Source: an uncultured Bacteriovoracaceae bacterium (GTDB taxonomy: Bacteria; Bdellovibrionota; Bacteriovoracia; Bacteriovoracales; Bacteriovoracaceae). From it: DNA of 64,000 nt. Both the position numbers and the translations under genes were made by a program. The stretch is taken from assembly GCA_950054155.1 (NCBI GenBank), contig CATLOT010000013.1:28007-92006 (forward strand). Reading direction: 5' to 3'. The notes below the pieces were generated by a model that ran no database searches, was not told the DNA's origin, and worked only from the letters and a program-made list of their open reading frames with translations. Shown here one piece after another: positions 51,211 through 58,898 of the stretch (the stretch's first letter is position 1; each line of letters opens with the position of its first letter).

Positions 51211-51248
51211 CCCCTATCCCAAAGGTGTTAAAACCTTTAAAATAGGGG
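51211..51248 (+). promoter_or_regulatory. Two-tier hairpin sequestering the ddl ribosome site
   Basis: CCCCTAT (51211-51217) pairs with ATAGGGG (51242-51248), a symmetric 3x3 internal loop follows, then AAAGGT (51221-51226) pairs with ACCTTT (51233-51238) around a 6-nt loop. The GGGG arm is the only Shine-Dalgarno-like element and ends 2 nt before the ddl ATG. No T-run, so it looks like a translational control hairpin rather than a terminator. Confidence 0.5.
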
Positions 51249-51250
51249 CC

Positions 51251-52255
51251 ATGAAAAAGACGAAAAATATCCTCCTCCTCTGCGGTGGTGGGGGAACAGA
51301 ACATGATGTCTCTAAGATTAGTGCTCAGTACTTTTTGGGCATTCTAGAAAAGATCTCTGACGTTAAAGCCCACTATCTTTGCATTGAAAGAGATGGCTCC
51401 AGACGCAATCTGCTCGGGGAAGACTGTGAGCTGAGAAAGGCCGGTGAAATCTTTAATCGCCACACTCAAGAGACCATCTCCCTTGATTACGCCATTCCCT
51501 GTATTCACGGTCCACCGGGTGAAAACGGTCTTATTCAATCAGTTTTTGAACTTATGGGACTTCCCTACTTTGGCGCAAGCCCAGAGGGTTCACTCAATTG
51601 CTTTAATAAGGTCTCGACTAAAATTTGGCTCGATCACCTAAAGATCCCCAATAGCCCCTATACTTTTCTCGGCTCAAAACACCAAGACAGATCAGAGGTC
51701 TATGCCTTCTTTGATTCTCATCAGGATATTTTTGTTAAGGCCTCTCATCAAGGAAGCAGTGTGGGCTGCTATCACGTCACAAAGAAAGAAGAACTTGATC
51801 AGGCGATCGATGAAGCCTTCACCTTGAGCCCCTACGTCCTCTTTGAGAAGACTCTTATAGGACGTGAACTTGAAGTTGCCGTTTTCACTCATCAAGAGAA
51901 ACTTATCGCCACTTTACCTGGTGAAATCGTCTGCCCACAGAAATTCTACACCTATGAAGAAAAATACAGCAAAGAGAGTGGGACAAAGACCCTCACTATT
52001 GCTCCTGATATCAGCGAAGAAGTTGGTCAAAGGATTCAGGCCTTTGCTCGAGATGCCTTTACCCTTCTTCAGCTCAAAGATCTGGCTCGAGTGGATTTCT
52101 TTCTCACCCAAGAGGGAGAGATTTTTCTCAATGAGATAAATACCTTTCCTGGTCATACCCCCATTTCGATGTTTCCTATGATGCTAGAAAATACGGGACT
52201 AAGCTATCAGGACTTTTTACAGACAAAGATAAGAGAAGCAACACAGAACTCCTAA
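51251..52255 (+). CDS. ddl: D-alanine--D-alanine ligase
   Basis: 334 residues. An ATP-grasp enzyme that joins two D-Ala for peptidoglycan. The N-terminal GGGGTEHDVSKISAQ, the GPPGENGLIQSVFELMGLPYFG segment, KASHQGSSVG (ATP loop), EKTLIGRELEVAVF and the C-terminal NEINTFPGHTPISMFP, carrying the Mg-binding residues, are all present. The reading frame matches the family's usual length closely. It is preceded by the hairpin noted at 51211 and followed 39 bp later by the aminotransferase-fusion gene, so read-through into that operon is possible. Confidence 0.95.
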   Translation: MKKTKNILLLCGGGGTEHDVSKISAQYFLGILEKISDVKAHYLCIERDGSRRNLLGEDCELRKAGEIFNRHTQETISLDYAIPCIHGPPGENGLIQSVFELMGLPYFGASPEGSLNCFNKVSTKIWLDHLKIPNSPYTFLGSKHQDRSEVYAFFDSHQDIFVKASHQGSSVGCYHVTKKEELDQAIDEAFTLSPYVLFEKTLIGRELEVAVFTHQEKLIATLPGEIVCPQKFYTYEEKYSKESGTKTLTIAPDISEEVGQRIQAFARDAFTLLQLKDLARVDFFLTQEGEIFLNEINTFPGHTPISMFPMMLENTGLSYQDFLQTKIREATQNS

Positions 52256-52294
52256 TTAACTTATTTTAAAATTTTATATTTAAAGAGAGGCCCC

Positions 52295-55200
52295 ATGGAA
52301 ATCACCCTAATCAATCAACAAGATGAAGCTTATGCAAAAGAGAAGCTGACTCAGTATTATGAAGATAATCTTATCCCAGCAGAGAAGAAGGCCTACCTCA
52401 CAGAGCTGGATCATAATGCCGGTCCTTACATGGGTATTGAGTCACAAAGTGGCGAGACCCACTACCTCATGGATGCCGCCAGCCAAATTGCGACCCTTGG
52501 CCTTGGCTTTAGTCCCAGTGTTTTTATGGGAGTGGCCCATCACCTGGCGAGTTGGACTAATAATCCTCACAATCCTCAATTTTTAAAAATCAAAGACGCT
52601 CTTCATAGCTTCTTAATGCGCAAAACGGGGTGGTCTAAGCTTGATTTAACCCTCTGTAATAGTGGCGCTGAAAGTAATGAGATTGCTCTTGGTTATGCCT
52701 ATAGAAGACGCCAAAATAAAGAGGCGACGAAGGTTCTTGCTTTTGAAGGCTCTTTTCATGGCCGCATGCTGATCAGCCTTTTTTCTACTTGGAATAAAAC
52801 TAAGCGTGAGCCCTTTCAAAGAACAGGTTATGAAACCCTCTTTAATGACTACCCTGAACTGAGTGGCGCCGACATTAATAAGGAATGCCCAAAAGAATGG
52901 AAGTCCCTATGGGATCAGGCCCCCCTTAAAGAGTTTGCGCCTTTAAAAGAGTGGAGCGAAAGTGGCGACGCTGTTTTAAAGAGTGAAGTTGATTGCCTTA
53001 TGCAAATGCGTGAAAAACTTCTTAAAGGCGATATCTTTGCTGTCATCATCGAACCCATGCAATGTGAGGGTGGGGACCGCTACGCTAGTGACCGCTTTCA
53101 CACGGCCCTTCTCTTAATGGCGCGTTCATTTGGCGTAAGTGTCATTTACGATGAGGTGCAAACGGGGTTTCACCTTGGTCGCGAATTCTTTTGGCACCGT
53201 CACTTTAAACTTGAAGATAGTAAAGGCCGTAGCCTCGTGCCTGATTACCTGATCTGTGCCAAGAAGGCCCAAGTCGGAATGGTTTTAAGCCCACGAGATC
53301 TTCAAAGAACCACTCTAGAAAAGAGAGAACAATTTCAAGTCGCAAGTGCCATTAGAGGATACTATCATGGTCTTGCCCTTGATCAGTCGCGCGATAAAAT
53401 CATCGCCATAGAAGAGTATGTGGCAAAGAAGCTCGATTCCCTCTTAAGCTCTTTTAGTGAACACCTTAGTCGCCCACGCGTTCTCGGACTTAGTTTTGCC
53501 TTTGAAGTTGATAGCGCCGAAAATGTGATGACTTATATTTCAAAGCGCTTTAATCACGGTCTCCTTTACTATCCTGCAGGGGCTAAGACTCTACGCTTTC
53601 GCCTTAATACAAGCTATACATTTGAGGACATCGATTTTCTCTTTGAACGCCTCAATGCTATTTCTGAAGAAATCTATAAAGGCGCTTCGTTTGACTTTAA
53701 TGGCAAGGCGAAGACCAAAGCGCGTAACCTTGATAATATTACCCGCTGGCAACATATTCTTCTTGAACAACGCCTTAAGGAAAAAGATCACAAGAGTTCA
53801 AGTGAAGAAGAACTTATCTCTACGTGGAAGAGCGCTCTTAAAGAAGCTGTTAGCCAGGAGCTCAAAGATAAGATTGACCTCATTGCTATCACGAAAGAGA
53901 ATTTCGCCACCTATAAAGAAAATGTTGATCGTATTCAAAAAGAAGTCTACGAACCCACTCGCCAAACAAGTATTGAGCGCTTTGAAAAATGCGCCCACTC
54001 AGATTTTGGAATCAACCTTGGAATTCTCATTGAGGGTAAACTTGAGGCCATTGCCTTTGCTTCTAGCTTAAAGGATCACCCCCTCGAGCGCGGTATTCGC
54101 CAGGACCCCGACTTCACTAACCCCAAAGCCCTCTATATGATCGACACTACGGTCACCAAAGAACTTCAATCCTTTGGAATGGGCCGTCTTCTTAAGTATG
54201 CCCTAACAAGCATTGCCGTTAATCGCGGTTACGATTTTATCAAAGGTAGAAATCGCGACAAGCTAGCGGCTGCGATGCTTAATATTAACTTAAGTCTTGG
54301 CTCTTTCGAGCAGTTCTTCCTAAGAGAAGATTATCCAGACTTTGAAGAGTATCGTGATGTCCTCTATTACGACTGCCCCCTTTCATGGGAAAAAGGGACG
54401 GCTGAACTAGGAAATCGTATCAATGGCCTCATCGCCAATAGTGATATTGATAGCGCCTTCATGAAGGCCCAGCTCCCCTACCTCACCAACAAAGTTTGCC
54501 TCTCTAACTTTGTGAGTGAAACCTTTCTCTCTCATGTTAAAGCGATTCTCTCTCAACTCCCAAGCGCTATTCGCCACGGCTACACGGCCTCAGGTCAAAG
54601 TGAGTGTGTTGATAAGATCTTTAAGTCGTTCATGTACAATAATAAAGAGCGCTTTGATAATAAGAAGGCCTTCCTTACTTTTGAAGGCCATTACTTTGGC
54701 CAGGGAAGCTTTCTTAGTCGCTCCATTTCTCATGGTGAAGATAGCCCTTACTTTCCCGTTGAGAAACTTCCCCATCCCACGAAAGAAAATAAGAAGTCGG
54801 TTCTTTCGGCAATGGAAGTGCTCTTTAAGAATGATCAAGTGAGCTCTCTGTGGTTAGAGCCTTTATGCCAACTCACTTATGAGCGCATCGAAGACGACCT
54901 TCTCACAGAGATTAAGGCGCTTTGTGAAAAGTACTCCATCGCCCTCGTCTTTAATGAGACCGCTTCACAGGCTTACTCTCACCATGACGACGCCTACTTT
55001 GTGAGTTCTCTTATTACGCCAGATGCGACCATGGCCTTTCTCGGTGGTCAGGCAGCTATTGTCGGACTCAAGGAAGAGCACTTTGTGGCCAAACCTCTTA
55101 TGATGATTTCAACATGGGATGGTGATGAGCACGCCTTTGCAAGTTACCATAAGGGAATGAATCAAATTCTTGAGCACAAAGAAGAATTCATCTCTCTTAA

Positions 55201-55387
55201 AGAGAAGTTCAATGACAAGATCATCTCACAAGTCAGTAAGTTTTCTGGAGTCTCTCACAATATAAGAAAAGGGAAAGGTCTTATCACGGGTAATCTTTCT
55301 CAAGAGCTCAAAGACAAACTTCAAGAGACACCTGAGGGTTATGTGGTGGATGCAACATTTTCTAATATGAAGGCCTACTGTGAATGA
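52295..55387 (+). CDS. Aminotransferase class III - GNAT - degenerate aminotransferase fusion
   Basis: 1030 residues, AGAGAGG ribosome site. Residues about 30-465 are a class III PLP aminotransferase: NSGAESNE (122-129), EGSFHGR (151-157), EPMQCEGGD, IYDEVQTG (284-291) and a probable PLP Lys at 323/324 (CAKKAQVG). Residues about 525-700 are a GNAT acyltransferase with QSFGMGRLL (625-633). Residues about 705-1030 repeat the aminotransferase fold: TASGQSECVDKI (764-775), FEGHYFGQG (796-804), VFNETASQA (885-893) where Asp should be, and FLGGQAA (915-921) with no Lys, so this third part is probably catalytically dead and structural. Neighbours: C45 hydrolase (8-nt overlap), aminotransferase and CoA-transferase. 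Substrate unknown; an omega-amino or beta-amino acid such as lysine, ornithine or beta-lysine is plausible. Confidence 0.8.
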   Translation: MEITLINQQDEAYAKEKLTQYYEDNLIPAEKKAYLTELDHNAGPYMGIESQSGETHYLMDAASQIATLGLGFSPSVFMGVAHHLASWTNNPHNPQFLKIKDALHSFLMRKTGWSKLDLTLCNSGAESNEIALGYAYRRRQNKEATKVLAFEGSFHGRMLISLFSTWNKTKREPFQRTGYETLFNDYPELSGADINKECPKEWKSLWDQAPLKEFAPLKEWSESGDAVLKSEVDCLMQMREKLLKGDIFAVIIEPMQCEGGDRYASDRFHTALLLMARSFGVSVIYDEVQTGFHLGREFFWHRHFKLEDSKGRSLVPDYLICAKKAQVGMVLSPRDLQRTTLEKREQFQVASAIRGYYHGLALDQSRDKIIAIEEYVAKKLDSLLSSFSEHLSRPRVLGLSFAFEVDSAENVMTYISKRFNHGLLYYPAGAKTLRFRLNTSYTFEDIDFLFERLNAISEEIYKGASFDFNGKAKTKARNLDNITRWQHILLEQRLKEKDHKSSSEEELISTWKSALKEAVSQELKDKIDLIAITKENFATYKENVDRIQKEVYEPTRQTSIERFEKCAHSDFGINLGILIEGKLEAIAFASSLKDHPLERGIRQDPDFTNPKALYMIDTTVTKELQSFGMGRLLKYALTSIAVNRGYDFIKGRNRDKLAAAMLNINLSLGSFEQFFLREDYPDFEEYRDVLYYDCPLSWEKGTAELGNRINGLIANSDIDSAFMKAQLPYLTNKVCLSNFVSETFLSHVKAILSQLPSAIRHGYTASGQSECVDKIFKSFMYNNKERFDNKKAFLTFEGHYFGQGSFLSRSISHGEDSPYFPVEKLPHPTKENKKSVLSAMEVLFKNDQVSSLWLEPLCQLTYERIEDDLLTEIKALCEKYSIALVFNETASQAYSHHDDAYFVSSLITPDATMAFLGGQAAIVGLKEEHFVAKPLMMISTWDGDEHAFASYHKGMNQILEHKEEFISLKEKFNDKIISQVSKFSGVSHNIRKGKGLITGNLSQELKDKLQETPEGYVVDATFSNMKAYCE

Positions 55388-56423
55388 TCAAGGCTTTCCC
55401 CACATTAAGTACCAAGAAGGTCTAACCCCCAAGCAGTGGGGGGAATCTCACGGTGAAGAATTTAAAGAGGGTATTCATGAACTCGCAAGTATTCGTCGCG
55501 ATCTCATGATTAAGAAAAGCCCCCATTTAAGAGAGGAGATTACAAGACTTGCGCGTGAGCAATTTGAAATCACTCGTGATTACAGCAAAGATCTCGCGAC
55601 AGAGCTTGAAGGGATCTCAATGGGCGCAAATTGTAGTGTTGAGGATCTGATTATCCTTAATAACTACACTGATTTTAGAGATATCAACTTACCTGATGAG
55701 GGTTGCACCAGCCTCTCTTTCTTTGATTCATCAATGGTGAGCGCTCAAACATGGGATATGCACTCTAGTGCCAAAAACTATATTTGCTCCCTTGAGCTTC
55801 CTAATGGCACCATCCTCTTTTCTTTAGTCGGCTGTCTAGGGATGATGGGTGTAAACTCTCAGGGTCTCTTTATTGGTGTGAATAATATCAACACTAAAGA
55901 TGCGCGCGCAGGAGTCATCTGGTCGGCATTTGTGAGATCCATCCTGAAAAGAAAGTCTCTTAATGAAGCCCGTGAGCTTATGAAGGCCACGCCCTTTACG
56001 AGTGGCCACAACTATCTCTTAAGTGATCAAAACACGGCGGAGCACTGGGAAGCGAGCCCTACAAAAATAGCCAAGGCCTCTTCTTTGACAGAAAAAAGTG
56101 TCATTTACCACACCAATCATTGCCTCACTTCAGAGCTACGCTCAGTTGAAGAAACTCTTTCTCAAAATTCCACGAGTAACGAGAGATTTGCTCTTATTGA
56201 AAAGAAGAAAGACTCACTAAAAAGTGCTCAAGATGTTTTTGAACTTCTTCATGATCATGAAGGGTATCCTAAAAGTCTATGCGGCCACTTTCAATCAGGC
56301 GCCACTGACCCTTCTATTACTTGTGGAGGGGCTCTCTATGATTACCAGGAGCGGGAATTCACCCTGTGGCGCGGGTGCCGCATGTATGATGACAACTACA
56401 AGGTCAGGAGCTACAAAGTTTGA
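55380..56423 (+). CDS. C45-family (penicillin acyltransferase-like) autoproteolytic hydrolase
   Basis: 347 residues, GTG start inside the preceding gene (8-nt overlap). The motif DEGCTSLSFFD places Cys 109 after Gly 108, like the Gly-Cys self-cleavage site of Penicillium acyl-CoA:6-APA acyltransferase, where the new N-terminal Cys is the nucleophile. Other features are GCLGMMGVNSQGLFIGVNN, GHNYLLSD and YHTNHCL, all typical of the family. These Ntn hydrolases move or hydrolyse acyl amides. The C-terminal half is clean. Next to a GNAT-bearing fusion, it may remove or transfer the N-acyl group that the GNAT adds (inference). No signal peptide, so cytosolic. Confidence 0.8.
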   Translation: MNDQGFPHIKYQEGLTPKQWGESHGEEFKEGIHELASIRRDLMIKKSPHLREEITRLAREQFEITRDYSKDLATELEGISMGANCSVEDLIILNNYTDFRDINLPDEGCTSLSFFDSSMVSAQTWDMHSSAKNYICSLELPNGTILFSLVGCLGMMGVNSQGLFIGVNNINTKDARAGVIWSAFVRSILKRKSLNEARELMKATPFTSGHNYLLSDQNTAEHWEASPTKIAKASSLTEKSVIYHTNHCLTSELRSVEETLSQNSTSNERFALIEKKKDSLKSAQDVFELLHDHEGYPKSLCGHFQSGATDPSITCGGALYDYQEREFTLWRGCRMYDDNYKVRSYKV

Positions 56424-57589
56424 ACACCTTCTTTACTTGGACCAAACAAGATAAAGCCCTAAGTCTTGATCTTGATCACTGCGAAGATCACTACTTTGTA
56501 AGTGGCGACCAACGCTGGCTCAATCTTTCAAGTATTAGTTATCAGACCCACTTTGGTCTTAAGAATAAATTTATTTTAAAGGCCATTAAAGAGCAGATGA
56601 ATGCCTTTTCTATGGCCTCTCCTAAACACAACTTCAAACTCAAGGAAGCTGTATCCGAAGAGCTCATTAAACGAACTCCTTCGCAACAATATAAGGCCTT
56701 CTACACCCTTAGTGGCGCCGAAGGGATAGAAAATGCCCTCAAGATGGCAAGGCAAATCACAGGTAAGAAGAAAATTCTCGCGCTTAAAAATAGCTATCAT
56801 GGGGCAACCATGGGCGCCTTAAGTATTACAGGCGACTGGAGAAATGATCCTCACCTTCTTCCGCGCCAATGGACGATGCGCTTACCTGAACATCATGGCG
56901 ACCCCGAGGCGATTAAACTTCAGAAATACCTCGCAAAACTCAAAGACTCTAAAGCGATTAATGATATTGCGGCCATTTGTCTTGAAACCATTACCGGGGG
57001 TAATGGTGTTTTCATTCCCTCGCAAAAGTGGATGAAGACTATCTCTACCTTTTGTCGTCAAAATAATATCCTTCTCATTCTTGATGAGGTGGTCTGTGCA
57101 GCCCATCGTACAGGTCCTTTCTTTGGTTTTGAACACTACCCTTTCTTGAAACCCGACTTCATCGTCATGGCCAAGGGGATTAGTGGTGGCTACATTCCCT
57201 TTGGTGCCGTCCTTGTTTCAAAAAAGTGCGCTAAGTATTATGATAAGAATGTTCTCGCTTGTGGTCTCACCAATTACGCTCACCCCCTAGGGCTAGCGGC
57301 GACAAAGGCTATCCTAGAACTTACGACCCAAGAACCCTTTATCAAAAAGAAAGAGAGTAACGAAGAAACCCTGGTTAAGTGGAGTCAAAAGCTCTCTCTT
57401 CTTGGCTACACAACACGCCTCAAGGGCTCACTTATGGCCGTTGAAAATGTCCCCTTTGAACTTAAAGACCTCTTTCAAAAAGGTGTCTTCGGTGCCATTC
57501 AAAAGGGAACTCTTATCATGGCGCCTCCCCTCACTCTCCCTAAGAAACACCTTGAAAACGGTCTATTGACCATAGAAGAATTATTATGA
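56420..57589 (+). CDS. Class III (omega) aminotransferase
   Basis: 389 residues, TTG start overlapping the preceding TGA by 4 nt. PLP-dependent fold type I: SGAEGIENALKMAR (98-111), NSYHGATMGALS (124-135), ILDEVVCAAHRTG (220-232, Asp 222 contacts the PLP nitrogen) and the Schiff-base Lys 252 in MAKGISGGYIPFGAV. Complete active site, unlike the third module of the first gene. It is somewhat shorter than typical members (about 420-450). The group includes ornithine, 4-aminobutyrate, lysine and beta-aminobutyryl-CoA aminotransferases; sequence does not fix which. It overlaps scoA by 4 nt, so it and the CoA-transferase are made together. Confidence 0.9.
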   Translation: MNTFFTWTKQDKALSLDLDHCEDHYFVSGDQRWLNLSSISYQTHFGLKNKFILKAIKEQMNAFSMASPKHNFKLKEAVSEELIKRTPSQQYKAFYTLSGAEGIENALKMARQITGKKKILALKNSYHGATMGALSITGDWRNDPHLLPRQWTMRLPEHHGDPEAIKLQKYLAKLKDSKAINDIAAICLETITGGNGVFIPSQKWMKTISTFCRQNNILLILDEVVCAAHRTGPFFGFEHYPFLKPDFIVMAKGISGGYIPFGAVLVSKKCAKYYDKNVLACGLTNYAHPLGLAATKAILELTTQEPFIKKKESNEETLVKWSQKLSLLGYTTRLKGSLMAVENVPFELKDLFQKGVFGAIQKGTLIMAPPLTLPKKHLENGLLTIEELL

Positions 57590-58272
57590 GCAAAGTCTAT
57601 AAGAATGCCACTGAGGCGACCCAAGATATCCACGATAAGGCCACTCTCATGTCAGGAGGCTTTGGCCTTTGTGGAATACCGGAAAATAGTATTGAGGCCA
57701 TCGCGAAACTTCCCATTAAAAACCTTACGGTCATTAGCAATAATATTGGCAATAGTGGTCGTGGTCTCGTCGCTCTTCTAAAGGAAAAAATGATCGCCAA
57801 AGCAATATGTAGTTATGTAGGTGGTAATCCCGACCTTGAAGAACAAATGCTCGCTAAAAGTGTCGAAGTGGAACTCGTTCCCCAGGGCACTTTTAGTGAG
57901 AGAATTAGGGCCGCCGGTATGGGTGTGCGCGCCTTTTATACGCCAACAGGTTACGGCACTCTCGTAGCCGAGGGAAAGGAAACTAAGAACTTTGATGTTC
58001 CTTGTATTTTAGAGAGTGCCCTTCATGCGGACTTTGCCATTATTAAGGCCCAAAAAGGTGACCGTTACGGCAACCTTTGGTTTAAGGAAACGGCAAGAAA
58101 TTTCTCCCCCCTTATGGCCATGGCCGCAAAGACCACTATCGTTGAAGTCGAAGAACTCGTTGAACTTGGGGATATCCCTGCAGAGGATATTCACCTCCCA
58201 GGACTCTTTGTGCAAAGGATCTACCAAGGTGTCCATTATAAGAATGATATTGAATTTAGGGTAACCCAGTAG
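57586..58272 (+). CDS. scoA: 3-oxoacid CoA-transferase subunit A
   Basis: 228 residues. Alpha subunit of the family I CoA-transferases. The N-terminal signature MSGGFGLCGIPENSIEAI, the SNNIGNSGRGLVALL segment and PTGYGTLVAEGKET are all there, as is GDRYGNLWFKETARNF. Subunits A and B form the enzyme that moves CoA between succinyl-CoA or acetyl-CoA and a carboxylic acid such as acetoacetate. It starts 4 nt inside the aminotransferase stop, so the organic acid produced after deamination is a likely substrate (inference). Confidence 0.93.
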   Translation: MSKVYKNATEATQDIHDKATLMSGGFGLCGIPENSIEAIAKLPIKNLTVISNNIGNSGRGLVALLKEKMIAKAICSYVGGNPDLEEQMLAKSVEVELVPQGTFSERIRAAGMGVRAFYTPTGYGTLVAEGKETKNFDVPCILESALHADFAIIKAQKGDRYGNLWFKETARNFSPLMAMAAKTTIVEVEELVELGDIPAEDIHLPGLFVQRIYQGVHYKNDIEFRVTQ

Positions 58273-58286
58273 AGAATGGAGCAGAG

Positions 58287-58898
58287 ATGAGTTGGACTAA
58301 AGAGGAAATGGCCCAGAGAGTGGCGGAACTTTTTCCAAAGAATGTCAGCGTCAATTTAGGGATTGGCCTTCCCAGTATGGTCGCATCCTTTATTAAAGAA
58401 GAAGACGGTATCATGATCCATTCTGAAAATGGTGTTCTTGGCGTGAGTGGAAAACCCAAAGAAGAGGAAGTCAGCCCCACCCTTATCAATGCTGGAAAAC
58501 AAACTATTACCATCAAGGCCGGTGCCAGCTTCTTTGATTCCGCCTTAAGTTTTGGCATGATTCGCGGCGGGCATATTGATTACTGTGTCCTGGGGGCCAT
58601 GGAAGTCGATGCGGAGGGAAATCTTGCCAACTGGATGATCCCTGGAAAAAAAGTAACAGGAATGGGGGGCGCCATGGACCTTGTTAATGGTGCCAAGAAT
58701 GTTGTTATTATGATGTCTCACTTTACAAAGACGGGTGAAGCGAAACTCTTAAAGAAGACCAATCTCCCTTTAACGGGTATGAAATGTGTTCATGAGATTA
58801 TTACAGAGCTTGGTCACTTCAGACCTAATGGTGAGAGTTTTGATATTATCAAGCTTGCGCCTGAAGTTACAGAAAAGGACTGTGCCCTTCCTAATTAG
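58287..58898 (+). CDS. scoB: 3-oxoacid CoA-transferase subunit B
   Basis: 203 residues. Beta subunit with the catalytic Glu in IHSENGVLGVSG, and VNLGIGLPSMVASF, GHIDYCVLGAMEVDAEGNLANW, and the GMGGAMDLV segment of the active-site region. It starts 14 bp after subunit A with GGAG upstream and is the last gene of the operon. The stop overlaps the convergent ParBc_2-like gene by 8 nt and no terminator is visible between them. Confidence 0.93.
   Translation: MSWTKEEMAQRVAELFPKNVSVNLGIGLPSMVASFIKEEDGIMIHSENGVLGVSGKPKEEEVSPTLINAGKQTITIKAGASFFDSALSFGMIRGGHIDYCVLGAMEVDAEGNLANWMIPGKKVTGMGGAMDLVNGAKNVVIMMSHFTKTGEAKLLKKTNLPLTGMKCVHEIITELGHFRPNGESFDIIKLAPEVTEKDCALPN

Noticed and set aside
52295..58898. 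Assignment of the operon to the known lysine fermentation pathway
   Set aside because: No lysine 2,3-aminomutase, diaminohexanoate dehydrogenase or keto-aminohexanoate cleavage enzyme is present. Only the CoA-transferase and a generic aminotransferase agree.
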